Shown piece by piece: positions 54,530 through 62,482 of a stretch of DNA of 64,000 bases (positions within the stretch are counted from its first letter, which is position 1; every line of letters starts with the position of its first letter). A program made the position numbers and the translations under genes. The stretch covers positions 2,914,001-2,978,000 of the forward strand of contig NZ_CP016438.1 of NCBI RefSeq assembly GCF_001685355.1, in the 5' to 3' direction. A model generated the notes under the pieces. It ran no database searches and was not told where the DNA came from. It saw only the letters and a list, made by a program, of their open reading frames with translations. The DNA comes from Streptomyces lincolnensis (GTDB lineage Bacteria > Actinomycetota > Actinomycetes > Streptomycetales > Streptomycetaceae).

Positions 54530-55314
54530 GCACGACGGCTTTCTCCGGGGACGCGGCGGATGCCTGGCTGAGCAGGCTGGGCGCACTGCGGGATGTCGTA
54601 CGACAGGAGCTGGTGGCCCGGCAGCTCGACGAGCAGATAATCGGGCGGTTCCCGGTCGGGAAGCGGCTGAGGGTGCTCGACGTGGGGATGGGCCAGGGCA
54701 CGCAGGCGCTGCGGCTGGTCCGGGCCGGACACAAGGTGACCGGTCTCGAACAGGACGCCAGGATGGTCGCCGCGGCCCGCGAGACGCTGTCCGGGGAGCC
54801 CGAGGGCATCCGGGAGCGGATGCGGATCATCGAGGGCGACGGCCGGGACACCGGGGTGCACTTCCTGCCCGGCAGCTTCGACGTCGTGTTGTGCCACGGC
54901 GTACTGATGTACGTCGAGGAGCCGGATCCGCTGCTCGCGGGGCTGGCCCGGATGCTCGCGCCCGGCGGGCTGCTGTCGCTGCTCGTGCGCAACGGCGACG
55001 CGCTGGCGATGCGGCCGGGCCTGTCCGGTGACTGGGCCGGGGCGCTGGCCGCCTTCGACACCACCGCCTACCGCAACCGGCTGGGCCTCGACGTCCGCGC
55101 CGACCGCCTGGGCACCCTCACCGCGACGCTCGCGGGGATCGGGGCGCCCCTCCAGGCCTGGTACGGCGTGCGGGTCTTCACGGACACGGCGCCGGACGGG
55201 GCCGAGATGCCGGCCGACGCGGAGGCCCTGCTGGCGGTCGAGGAACGGGCGGGGCGGACGGATCCGTATCGCGGGGTGGCGGCGCTGCTGCATCTGTGCG
55301 GGGTGCGCGGCTGA
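54526..55314 (+). CDS. SAM-dependent methyltransferase (class I), probable CTG start
   Basis: About 262 residues. The SAM-binding loop is RVLDVGMGQGTQALRLV, followed by the acidic VTGLEQDARM and DVVLCHGVLMYVEEPDPLL (motif III). The substrate is unknown. No ATG/GTG/TTG is available in frame near the 5' end except GTG at 54340, deep inside the DUF3043 gene, and GTG 54614. CTG 54526 overlaps the preceding TGA as CTGA and has GGAGAG 5 nt upstream, mimicking the ATGA/GTGA overlaps elsewhere in the window. The codons after it are normal for coding DNA. Confidence 0.78.
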   Translation: MSTTAFSGDAADAWLSRLGALRDVVRQELVARQLDEQIIGRFPVGKRLRVLDVGMGQGTQALRLVRAGHKVTGLEQDARMVAAARETLSGEPEGIRERMRIIEGDGRDTGVHFLPGSFDVVLCHGVLMYVEEPDPLLAGLARMLAPGGLLSLLVRNGDALAMRPGLSGDWAGALAAFDTTAYRNRLGLDVRADRLGTLTATLAGIGAPLQAWYGVRVFTDTAPDGAEMPADAEALLAVEERAGRTDPYRGVAALLHLCGVRG

Positions 55315-55431
55315 GCGCGGCCGTGTGCCGCCCCTGAGCGCGGTCGTGTGCCGCCCCGAGCCCGTTCGGGTGTGTGTCTCACCGGGTCCGGAGGTGGGCG
55401 AGGGTGCCGTCGCGGCCCTCGCCCGTCCGCG

Positions 55432-55647
55432 TCACGCCTCTTCGGCGGACTTCAGGCTCATCGGGCCGTAGATCTCGGTCGCGTCCTCGAACAGCCGCAC
55501 CTGGTCCGCGCCTCCGGCGAGCAGTGCCTTCCAGTGCTCTCCGAGCCATGACTCGGCGTCCCCTTGAGTGGTGAACTCCTCGGGCTCCACCGCGGGCGGG
55601 ACCTCCGCGTTGTCCGTCTTCTCGAATCGCCACGTCCATGTCGCCAT
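55432..55647 (-). CDS. small conserved protein, function unknown
   Basis: A 71-residue protein beginning MATWTWRFEKTDNAEV and containing FTTQGDAESWLGEHWKALLAGGADQVRLFED, a pattern of small Streptomyces proteins that I recognise only as conserved. ATG 55647 has AAGGAGG 5 nt upstream, one of the strongest ribosome sites in the window, which suggests high expression. There is no membrane segment or cysteine. It is convergent with the methyltransferase and divergent from cobU. Confidence 0.8.
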   Translation of the reverse strand: MATWTWRFEKTDNAEVPPAVEPEEFTTQGDAESWLGEHWKALLAGGADQVRLFEDATEIYGPMSLKSAEEA

Positions 55648-55797
55648 GCAGGCCTCCTTAATACGGACACGTTCCGTGGTTGAGCCTATGCGTTCCGCTG
55701 GGTCCGGCGGAACAAGATCGCGGCAGTCGTTCGGCCCCGGGACGGCGGGGCGGCTCTGCGCGCGCATGATCAACAGTGACCGGCGAGAATTGTCCGC

Positions 55798-57000
55798 GTG
55801 GAACTGACTTTGCTCGGCACCGGCGCTCCCCGCGGCCTCCCCCGTCCCGGCTGTCCCTGTGCTGCCTGCGCGACCACCGTCGGGCAGGACGCGCGGGGGG
55901 CCACCGCCGTCCTCGTCGACGGGACACTGCTGCTCGATCTGACCCCCGGGGCCGCCTTCGCCGCCGCGCGGGCCGGGCATTCGCTCGGGGGTGTGCGGCA
56001 GGTGCTGCTGTCGCATCCGCATGACGGGCCGCCGGTGGAGGTGCCCGCCGGGCTGCCGCAGCCGGGGCGGGTGCCGGACGGGCGGGAGCTCGCGCTGCTG
56101 ACGGGGCATCGGGTGCGGGCGGTGGCGATGGACGCGCCGGGGACCGGGTACGCGGTGCACGGGCCGGACGGGCAGCGGCTGCTGTATCTGCCGCCGGGGG
56201 GTGCGCCCGCCGGTCTTGAGCAGGGGAACGGGGAGCCGTACGACATGGTGCTCGCCGATGTCGTGGGGCGGCCGGACGCCCTGGCGCGGCTGCGGGCGGT
56301 GGGCGCGGTCGGGCCCACGACGGACGTCGTCGCCGTCCATCTCGACCACGACGTGCCGCCGGGCCCCGAACTGCGGCGCAGGCTGGCCGCGGCCGGGGCC
56401 CGGGCCGTGCCCGACGGGGCGACGCTGGTCGTCGGCGTCTACGAGGACGTACCGGACGTGCCGCGCCGGACGCTGGTGCTGGGCGGGGCGCGGTCCGGGA
56501 AGTCGGTGGAGGCCGAGCGGCGTCTGGAGGCGTTCCCGGACGTGCTGTACGTCGCGACCGGCGGGTCGCGCAGCGGGGACACCGAGTGGGCCTCCCGGGT
56601 CGCCGCGCACCGGGAGCGGCGGCCGGGATCCTGGCGTACGGCCGAGACCTGCGACCTGGTGCCGTTGCTGAAGGACGACGGGGCACCGCTCCTGATCGAC
56701 TGCCTGTCCCTGTGGCTGACGGACGCGATGGACGCCGTCGGCGCCTGGGACGACGCCGAGTGGGCCGACGGCGGTGAGCGGGAACTGCGCTCGCGGATCC
56801 GGGAGTTGACCGAGGCCGTGCGAGCCACCCGGCGGACCGTCGTCGCCGTGTCGAACGAGGTCGGCTCGGGAATCGTGCCGGCCACCGCGTCCGGGCGCCG
56901 CTACCGGGACGAACTCGGGCGCCTGAACACGGCGTTCGCGGCCGAGTGCGAACAGGTACTGCTGGTGGCGGCGGGGCAGGCGCTGGTCCTACGGGGCTGA
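55798..57000 (+). CDS. cobU: metallo-beta-lactamase-like domain fused to CobU (adenosylcobinamide kinase / guanylyltransferase)
   Basis: A 400-residue fusion. Residues 225-400 are CobU: P-loop GGARSGKS at 229-236, VATGGSRSGD, guanylylation-region histidine in RVAAHRERRPGSW, and VVAVSNEVGSGIVP. It phosphorylates adenosylcobinamide and adds GMP. Residues 1-215 resemble the MBL/PhnP fold (LTLLGTGAPRGLPRPGCPCAAC, then SHPHDG), but the HxHxDH metal motif is degenerate. GTG 55798. The last 12 nt overlap the convergent methyltransferase. cobT and cobS lie downstream on the same strand. Confidence 0.88.
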   Translation: MELTLLGTGAPRGLPRPGCPCAACATTVGQDARGATAVLVDGTLLLDLTPGAAFAAARAGHSLGGVRQVLLSHPHDGPPVEVPAGLPQPGRVPDGRELALLTGHRVRAVAMDAPGTGYAVHGPDGQRLLYLPPGGAPAGLEQGNGEPYDMVLADVVGRPDALARLRAVGAVGPTTDVVAVHLDHDVPPGPELRRRLAAAGARAVPDGATLVVGVYEDVPDVPRRTLVLGGARSGKSVEAERRLEAFPDVLYVATGGSRSGDTEWASRVAAHRERRPGSWRTAETCDLVPLLKDDGAPLLIDCLSLWLTDAMDAVGAWDDAEWADGGERELRSRIRELTEAVRATRRTVVAVSNEVGSGIVPATASGRRYRDELGRLNTAFAAECEQVLLVAAGQALVLRG

Positions 57001-58068
57001 GTCGTCCTCGGGCGCTTGCGCGGTGGGGGGTGCTGGGGGGAGAGGCGGTGTCTGGGGCATGGGGGGTGTCTTGGGCGGGCCCGGTGTCTTGGGCGGGGCT
57101 GTTTTCTTGGCCGGGGCGGGCCTCTTGGGCGAGGTGGCTTTCTTGGCCGAGGTTGCTTTCTTGGGCGAGGCGGGTCGCTTGGGCGAGGCGGCCTTCTTGG
57201 CCGAGGTGGCTTTCCTGGCCGAGGTGGCCTTCTTGGCCGGGGCCGGCGCCTTGGGCTGAGCCTGGCCCTGTGGCGAGGGCGGCGAGGGCGGCGTCGTGGG
57301 CGCGGGTGGCGCCTGTGGTGGAGGTGGCGCTGTGGGTGGGGCCGGTGGCCGGGGCGGAGGCGGTGGCGTGGGGCGTGCCTGGGCCGGGAGTTCGGCGGGA
57401 AGGGCGGGTGCGGGCGCGTTCTTGCGGGCGATCAGGCGGTACGTCTTGGAGAAGCGGGTGGGGGTGAGGGCCAGCGCGAGGGCGTGGTCCAGGGCCCGGG
57501 TCGCGGAGAGCAGGGGGGTGGACAGCCACGGGGGCAGGGCGCGGGGCAGGGTCCGGCTCAGGGCGGTGGACAGGTCGAGGGGGATGTGCGCGGCACGGCG
57601 GCCCGTCCTGACGATCGTGCAGCCGTGGGACTCCAGCTCCGAGCGGAGGTCGTCGCGGGTGAGCGCGCCGTACGGATGGGTGCCCTCGACGAGGAGGTGG
57701 CCGCCGGGGCGGAGGACGGCCAGGGCGGCGCGGAGTTCCGCCCGGGGGTCCGGGGTGTGCGGCAGATGGTGGAGCATGCTGACGACGTCGTAGCGGGCCC
57801 GGAGGCGTGCGGTGAGCCGGGGGTCCGCGAGGTGGCCGAGGTAGGCCTCCTCAAGGCGCTCGGTCCGCCAGGCCCACTCGATCCCGGGGTGGGAGTCCAC
57901 CCCGTCGAAGGCCGTGTAGGGGAAGAACTCCCGGGCCGCGTCGGGGAATTCGGCGACCCCTGTGCCCACGTCCAGCCAGCTCTCCGGCTCGGGGAACGCC
58001 AGCATCACGCGGGCGGTGGAACGGAGGCGCCGTGCGGAAGGTGCGGTGGGTACGGGCGGTGCGGACAC
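56989..58068 (-). CDS. methyltransferase with Pro-rich and histone-H1-like Lys/Ala tail
   Basis: About 359 residues. Residues 1-225 form a class I methyltransferase: SWLDVGTGVAEFP (SAM loop), DGVDSHPG (acidic loop), YDVVSMLHHLPHTPDPRAEL and LRPGGHLLVEGTHPYG. The rest is a low-complexity tail: a Pro-rich hinge (about 230-265), then repeated PAKKATS / SAKKA / SPKRP units like histone H1 or Streptomyces HupS tails, and a Pro-rich end. The tail could bind DNA or RNA. GTG 58068 is chosen for GGGAG 5 nt upstream; the frame opens at TTG 58092. The substrate is unknown. Confidence 0.8.
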   Translation of the reverse strand: MSAPPVPTAPSARRLRSTARVMLAFPEPESWLDVGTGVAEFPDAAREFFPYTAFDGVDSHPGIEWAWRTERLEEAYLGHLADPRLTARLRARYDVVSMLHHLPHTPDPRAELRAALAVLRPGGHLLVEGTHPYGALTRDDLRSELESHGCTIVRTGRRAAHIPLDLSTALSRTLPRALPPWLSTPLLSATRALDHALALALTPTRFSKTYRLIARKNAPAPALPAELPAQARPTPPPPPRPPAPPTAPPPPQAPPAPTTPPSPPSPQGQAQPKAPAPAKKATSARKATSAKKAASPKRPASPKKATSAKKATSPKRPAPAKKTAPPKTPGPPKTPPMPQTPPLPPAPPTAQAPEDDSAP

Positions 58069-58204
58069 GGCGACTCCCGGGGTGGACGACAATCCACAGC
58101 AAAACGGAACGTATGGGATGCCGATCTTGAGTGCAACGACGTCGTCCCGTCGTCGTGGCGATGTGGCGCCTCCCTGTTCGATCAGGGCCGGTACTGTTCG
58201 GCGA

Positions 58205-59311
58205 ATGAGCTCGCTTAATCTCGACGACTTCTCCGATCTGATCGAGCGCCCCGACGGGGGTGTGCGGCGCGACGCCGAGGCGCGCCGGGAGCGTCAGATC
58301 GTGCCGCCCGGGTCGCTGGGCCGCCTCGACGAACTGGGTGAGTGGCTGGCCGCGGCGCAGTCCGCGGTGCCGGTGCGGCCGATCGAGCGGCCGCGGGTGG
58401 TGCTCTTCGCCGGTGACCACGGCATCGCCGAACTGGGCGTCTCCGCGCACCCCGCGGGCAGCGCCGTGGAGTTGGTGCGCGAGGTCCTCGACGGCGGCCG
58501 GCCGGTGTCCGTGCTGGCCCGGCGGCTCGGGGTGCCGGTGCGGGTGGTCGACATGGCGCTGGACTGCGATCCGGAAACGCTGCCCGAGGATGTCGTACGG
58601 CATCGGGTGCGGCGCGGCAGCGGGCGGATCGACGTCGAGGACGCGCTGACCGCCGAGGAGGCGGAGGCCGCCTTCCGGGCCGGGATGGCGGTGGCCGACG
58701 AGGAGGCCGACTCCGGTACGGATCTGGTGGTGCTCGGCGATGTGAGCGTGGGCGGGACCACCGTGGCGGGCGTGCTCATCGCCGCGCTGTGCGGGACCGA
58801 CGCGTCGGTGGTGACCGGGCGGGGCGGCCAGGCGATCGACGACCTGGCGTGGATGCGCAAGTGCGCGGCGATCCGCGACGCGCTGAGGCGGGCCCGGCCC
58901 GTGCTCGGGGAGCAGCTCCAGCTGCTGGCGACCGTGGGCGGCGCCGACCTCGCGGCGATCACGGGGTTCCTGTTGCAGAGCGCGGTGCGGAAGCTGCCGG
59001 TGATCCTGGACGGGGTCGTGGTGGCCGCCTGCGCACTGGTGGCGCAGCGGATCGCGTTCCGTGCGCCGGACTGGTGGCTGGCCGGGCAGAGCAGCGGGGA
59101 GCCGGGGCAGGGCAAGGCGCTGGACCGGATGGCCCTGGAGCCGCTGCTCGACCACGGGGTGACCGTCGGCGAGGCGGCGGGCGCGCTGCTGGCGCTGCCG
59201 CTCGTGCAGGCCGCGGCGGCACTGGCCGCCGAGCTGCCGGAGAAGCCGGAGGAGCCGGCGGCTGCCGACGAGGAGCCCGAGAAGGAAGAGCCGGAGAAGG
59301 AAGAGCAGTAA
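58205..59311 (+). CDS. cobT: nicotinate-nucleotide--dimethylbenzimidazole phosphoribosyltransferase
   Basis: A 368-residue enzyme that makes alpha-ribazole phosphate for the cobalamin lower ligand. Visible landmarks are PPGSLGRLDELGEWLA, VLFAGDHGIAELGVSAHP, GDVSVGGTTVAGVL, TGRGGQAIDDLAWM and QSSGEPGQGKALDRM. ATG 58205 has no ribosome site; TACTGT (58192-58197) with a 7-nt gap suggests a leaderless transcript. The C-terminus carries an extra acidic Glu/Lys/Pro tail of about 24 residues. Rv2207 is the syntenic homologue. Confidence 0.95.
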   Translation: MSSLNLDDFSDLIERPDGGVRRDAEARRERQIVPPGSLGRLDELGEWLAAAQSAVPVRPIERPRVVLFAGDHGIAELGVSAHPAGSAVELVREVLDGGRPVSVLARRLGVPVRVVDMALDCDPETLPEDVVRHRVRRGSGRIDVEDALTAEEAEAAFRAGMAVADEEADSGTDLVVLGDVSVGGTTVAGVLIAALCGTDASVVTGRGGQAIDDLAWMRKCAAIRDALRRARPVLGEQLQLLATVGGADLAAITGFLLQSAVRKLPVILDGVVVAACALVAQRIAFRAPDWWLAGQSSGEPGQGKALDRMALEPLLDHGVTVGEAAGALLALPLVQAAAALAAELPEKPEEPAAADEEPEKEEPEKEEQ

Positions 59312-59401
59312 ATCCAGACATAACGAGATCCAGGTCACCCGGGTCCCACTCAACTCCGCGGCATTCCGGTAGGTCTTCGCTCGTGGCGCACGCCAGGCGC
59401 C

Positions 59402-60133
59402 GTGCGCACCGAGGAGACGGACGGGGACCGCCGGATGAACACGCTCGCCCGCTGGGCACGCGCCGAATGGGGACGGCTGTACGTCACCGTGCGCGAGCCG
59501 CTCCTCGAAAGGCGCTGGCGGGCACTCCCCCTCACCGTCGGGGCCGTGTGCCTGACCGGCGCGATGCACTTCGTGCAGAACCGGTCCTGGGGCTTTCGGC
59601 TCGTGCAGAACGTCGGGGCGGTGCGCGCCGAGGACCCGCTCGGGGCGGCCCTCCTGCGCACGCCCCTGTCGCTCTTCGTACCGGCCCTGGACCTGCCCGT
59701 CTGGGGTGCGCTGGCGCAGATCCTGATCGTGTTCGGGATCGCCGAGATCTGTCTGGGCCGGTGGCGCACCCTGGCCCTCGCCTACACGGCCACCCTCGCC
59801 GGGACGCTGTACGCCCGCCTGGGCGTCTGGCTGGGCCCGGACCATCCGCTGGGCCTGCCCGCCTCGGACGCCCATGTCGTGGACACCGGCCCGTCGGCGG
59901 CCGTGGTCGGTCTCGCCGTCTTCCTCGGCTGTCGCTACGGCGCGTACGTCACGGCGGGTGCGGTGATCGCGGCGATGGTCGGCGAGGTGGCGCTGAAGGA
60001 GAATCTGGCCGGCAAGGAACATCTGGCGGCGATCGCCGCGGTGCTGGTGCTGTGCGGGGTGTCGGCGCTGCGTCAGCGCCGTTCCAGGGGCAGGGTCGGC
60101 ACCGGATCCGGTTTGCCGCCGATCCAGTCCTGA
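59402..60133 (+). CDS. rhomboid-like membrane protein, probably non-catalytic
   Basis: About 243 residues with six hydrophobic segments. The layout resembles rhomboids, with VVDTGPSAAVVGLAVFLG near the expected Ser position and AGKEHLAAIAAVLVL at the end, but the GxSG-x-x motif and the TM2 HxxxN pattern are not clear. It may therefore be an inactive rhomboid-fold protein. GTG 59402 is listed; ATG 59435 (MNTLARWARAEWG) with GGGGA upstream is equally possible. It lies between cobT and cobS, and its last 61 nt overlap the convergent membrane-protein gene. Confidence 0.7.
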   Translation: MRTEETDGDRRMNTLARWARAEWGRLYVTVREPLLERRWRALPLTVGAVCLTGAMHFVQNRSWGFRLVQNVGAVRAEDPLGAALLRTPLSLFVPALDLPVWGALAQILIVFGIAEICLGRWRTLALAYTATLAGTLYARLGVWLGPDHPLGLPASDAHVVDTGPSAAVVGLAVFLGCRYGAYVTAGAVIAAMVGEVALKENLAGKEHLAAIAAVLVLCGVSALRQRRSRGRVGTGSGLPPIQS

Positions 60134-60837
60134 AGCCTGCGGCGGGGGCCCGCCCAGCGGCGGTCGTGGTGGTACGCCCGCAGGGTGGACCTGGCCCGGG
60201 CGCGCGGACGGCGGCGATAGAAGCGCCGGGCCCAGAAGGAGCCCGGGCGGGCCAGCCGGACGACGCCGATCAGACCGATCACGGGGACGATCACACTGAA
60301 GATCGCCATCCGGCCCTTGCCCTTGCTCAGCACGAGCAGCGCGAAGAGGAAGTTGACCCCCACAGTCGAGATGACGCTCCCCCGGTCCCTGAGCTCCTCC
60401 TGGGTCATGTCGTTGACGCCGAACGGCGAGAACCCCGCGAGCATCAGACCGACCAGCGCGGCGGTGAGGACGACGACCTCGACGCTCTTGCGGCCCTCCT
60501 CGGACCAGTAGACGTCGTCGAGGTGCAGGATCAGCGCGAACTCGTCCAGCACCAGGCCCGCGCCCATGCCGAAGACCACCGCGAAGACGGCCGAGCCGAA
60601 CCCGTGCCGGGCACTGGCGACGGCCCCGAACCCTCCGGTGACGGTGAGGACGACTCCGGGGACGACGTGATGGATGTGCACCCCGCCGGCCTTCACATTG
60701 CCGAAGGGGCCCTTGCCCGCCCGGATGAGACGCGTGATGACCCGGGTGATCAGAAAGGTCAGCACGAACGCCGCCAGCGCGAGCAGCAGCGGCAGCTTGC
60801 CCGGTTCGACGATGTTGCGATGCAGCCAGTGGCCCAT
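60073..60837 (-). CDS. conserved integral membrane protein with HIHH motif
   Basis: A 254-residue protein with about six TM helices. Conserved-looking features are VKAGGVHIHHVVPGVVL near residue 52, MGAGLVLDEFALILHLDDVYWSEEGRKSVEVV near 95 and a very basic C-terminus (RRFYRRRPRARARS). The His cluster and the DEF...DD acidic residues could form a metal or catalytic site within the membrane, but no family function is known to me. ATG 60837. It diverges from cobS across 68 nt and overlaps the rhomboid-like gene convergently. Confidence 0.78.
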   Translation of the reverse strand: MGHWLHRNIVEPGKLPLLLALAAFVLTFLITRVITRLIRAGKGPFGNVKAGGVHIHHVVPGVVLTVTGGFGAVASARHGFGSAVFAVVFGMGAGLVLDEFALILHLDDVYWSEEGRKSVEVVVLTAALVGLMLAGFSPFGVNDMTQEELRDRGSVISTVGVNFLFALLVLSKGKGRMAIFSVIVPVIGLIGVVRLARPGSFWARRFYRRRPRARARSTLRAYHHDRRWAGPRRRLQDWIGGKPDPVPTLPLERR

Positions 60838-60905
60838 GACGCCCAGTCTCCCGGCCGACGGGACGGGCCGCCCGGCGGCTACGACGACCGGGCTAGTCTG
60901 CGGGC

Positions 60906-61691
60906 ATGTCCATGATCCCGCCGCTCGACGGTCTCCGTTTCGCCTTCGGCACGCTCAGTGTGCTTCCCGTGAAGGTGAGCCGCTGGGACCGGGAGGCCGC
61001 GCGGGGCGGGATGCTGGGGGCTCCGCTGGTCGGGCTGGTGGTGGGGGGTGTCGCCGGTGTCGCCGGGCTGCTGCTGCTCGTCCTCGGTGCGTCCGCTCTG
61101 CTCGCCGCGGTCGCCTCCGTGGCCGTGCCCGCCGTTCTCACCCGGGGGCTCCATCTCGACGGGCTCGCCGACACGGCGGACGGTCTGGGGAGCGGTAAGC
61201 CCGCCGAGGACGCGCTGCGGATCATGAAGCAGTCGGACATCGGGCCGTTCGGGGTGATCACCCTGCTCTTCGTGCTGCTCGCGCAGGTGGGGGCGCTCGC
61301 GCAGGTCTACGGCGAGTCGTGGGCGCGGGGGGTGGTGGCCGCGGTGGTCTCGGCGACCACCGCGCGTCTCGCGCTCACCCTCGCCGCCCGCGCCGGCGTG
61401 CCGGCCGCCCGGCCGGAGGGGCTGGGGGCGGCCGTCGCGGGTGTGGTGCCGGTACGGGGAGCGGTTCTCGCCGCCGCCGCGGTGACGCTGGGGGCGGTGG
61501 GGGCGGGGGCGCTCTTCGGGGCGTACGACGCCCTCCGCGCCGGTCTGGCGGTCCTGGCCGCTCTCGCTGTCGCCGAGCTGCTGCTGCGGCACTGCACCCG
61601 GCGGTTCGGCGGGGTGACCGGGGACGTGTTCGGGGGGCTGGCGGAGACGGCGGGGACGACGGCACTGGTGGTGCTGACGCTCGCCCTCTGA
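60906..61691 (+). CDS. cobS: adenosylcobinamide-GDP ribazoletransferase (cobalamin synthase)
   Basis: A 261-residue integral-membrane enzyme joining adenosylcobinamide-GDP to alpha-ribazole, the last assembly step of the nucleotide loop. Motifs: TRGLHLDGLADTADGLGS (metal-binding Asp residues), MKQSDIGPFGV and RFGGVTGDVFGG. ATG 60906 has no ribosome site; TAGTCT (60894-60899) is 6 nt upstream, so a leaderless transcript is likely. It completes the cobU-cobT-cobS set. Rv2208 is the syntenic homologue. Confidence 0.95.
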   Translation: MSMIPPLDGLRFAFGTLSVLPVKVSRWDREAARGGMLGAPLVGLVVGGVAGVAGLLLLVLGASALLAAVASVAVPAVLTRGLHLDGLADTADGLGSGKPAEDALRIMKQSDIGPFGVITLLFVLLAQVGALAQVYGESWARGVVAAVVSATTARLALTLAARAGVPAARPEGLGAAVAGVVPVRGAVLAAAAVTLGAVGAGALFGAYDALRAGLAVLAALAVAELLLRHCTRRFGGVTGDVFGGLAETAGTTALVVLTLAL

Positions 61692-61693
61692 CG

Positions 61694-62482
61694 TCAGCAG
61701 GCCTTCCGCCACACCCCCAGCTCGTACTTCTTCAGCAGCGAACTCAGCTTCAGCCGCCGCGACTCGGTGCAGAAGCGGCTCGTCGGCAGTTCGTACTCCA
61801 CGTGGAAGACGGCCTTGCCGGCCTTGATGAACGGGCTCATGGCCGCGCATTCGTCGTACTGCGCGCACTGCTCGTTCACCGCGAAGTCGAAGTCGTCCAC
61901 CAGCCGCGGGATCTGGTCGAGGTCGTTCTTCAGGCCGACGGACATGCCCCGGTCGTGGGCCAGCTTCGCGATCAGACGGTTGTAGCGGAGCTGGTCGGAG
62001 GCCTTCAGGGGGAAACCGGTGCGGTTCTGGTAGCCGTCCATGTTGTCGGGCTCGACCGCGTCGAAGCCCTTGTCGCGGCACATGTCGAGGCGGGCCGCCA
62101 TCAACGGCTCCAGCACGTCCGTGCGGCGGATGTCGAGCCATCGTTCGCCCTCCCAGCCGTTGCCGCGGCCGAGGACCGACCGGGGGAACTCCTCGGCGTC
62201 GGGGCGCCAGTCCTCCCAGGCGCCGGTGGAGAGGTAGCAGATGACCTTGCGGCCGTCGCGGTGGAGGGCGGCGACGGTGCGCTCTGACTGGTCGAAGCCG
62301 TCGATGTCGTAGACCGGTACGTCGACGGTGGTGTCGAGGCGGCCGCTCAGCTGCCACTGCCAGGCCACGCCGGGGCGTGGCCGCCAGCGCTCGCCGGTCG
62401 GCTCGTCGGTGCCGTCGTCGGGCGTGGTCGTGCAGGCCGCCAGCAGCAGGATCAGGGCGGCCGGCAGGATCGGGCGTCTCAC
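61694..62482 (-). CDS. lipoprotein endo-alpha-1,4-polygalactosaminidase (GH114/TM1410 family)
   Basis: A 262-residue exported glycosidase. The lipobox is LLAAC (about Cys16). The TIM-barrel signatures of GH114 follow: VPVYDIDGFDQSERTVAALH, KVICYLSTGAWEDWRPD, RWLDIRR, and DAVEPDNMDGYQNRTGFPL with the likely catalytic acids. The family cleaves alpha-1,4-galactosaminoglycan (as in PelA and Aspergillus Ega3). GTG 62482 overlaps the stop of the upstream spherulin-4-like gene (GTGA). It is last in a coupled series entering from the right edge. Confidence 0.87.
   Translation of the reverse strand: MRRPILPAALILLLAACTTTPDDGTDEPTGERWRPRPGVAWQWQLSGRLDTTVDVPVYDIDGFDQSERTVAALHRDGRKVICYLSTGAWEDWRPDAEEFPRSVLGRGNGWEGERWLDIRRTDVLEPLMAARLDMCRDKGFDAVEPDNMDGYQNRTGFPLKASDQLRYNRLIAKLAHDRGMSVGLKNDLDQIPRLVDDFDFAVNEQCAQYDECAAMSPFIKAGKAVFHVEYELPTSRFCTESRRLKLSSLLKKYELGVWRKAC

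Noticed and set aside
55648..55797. Cobalamin riboswitch before cobU
   Set aside because: The spacer is too short and shows no B12-box sequence.
55658..57529. Minus-strand 623-codon Pro/Arg/Ala-rich frame opposite cobU
   Set aside because: Low-complexity shadow; cobU has a canonical P-loop and a syntenic context.
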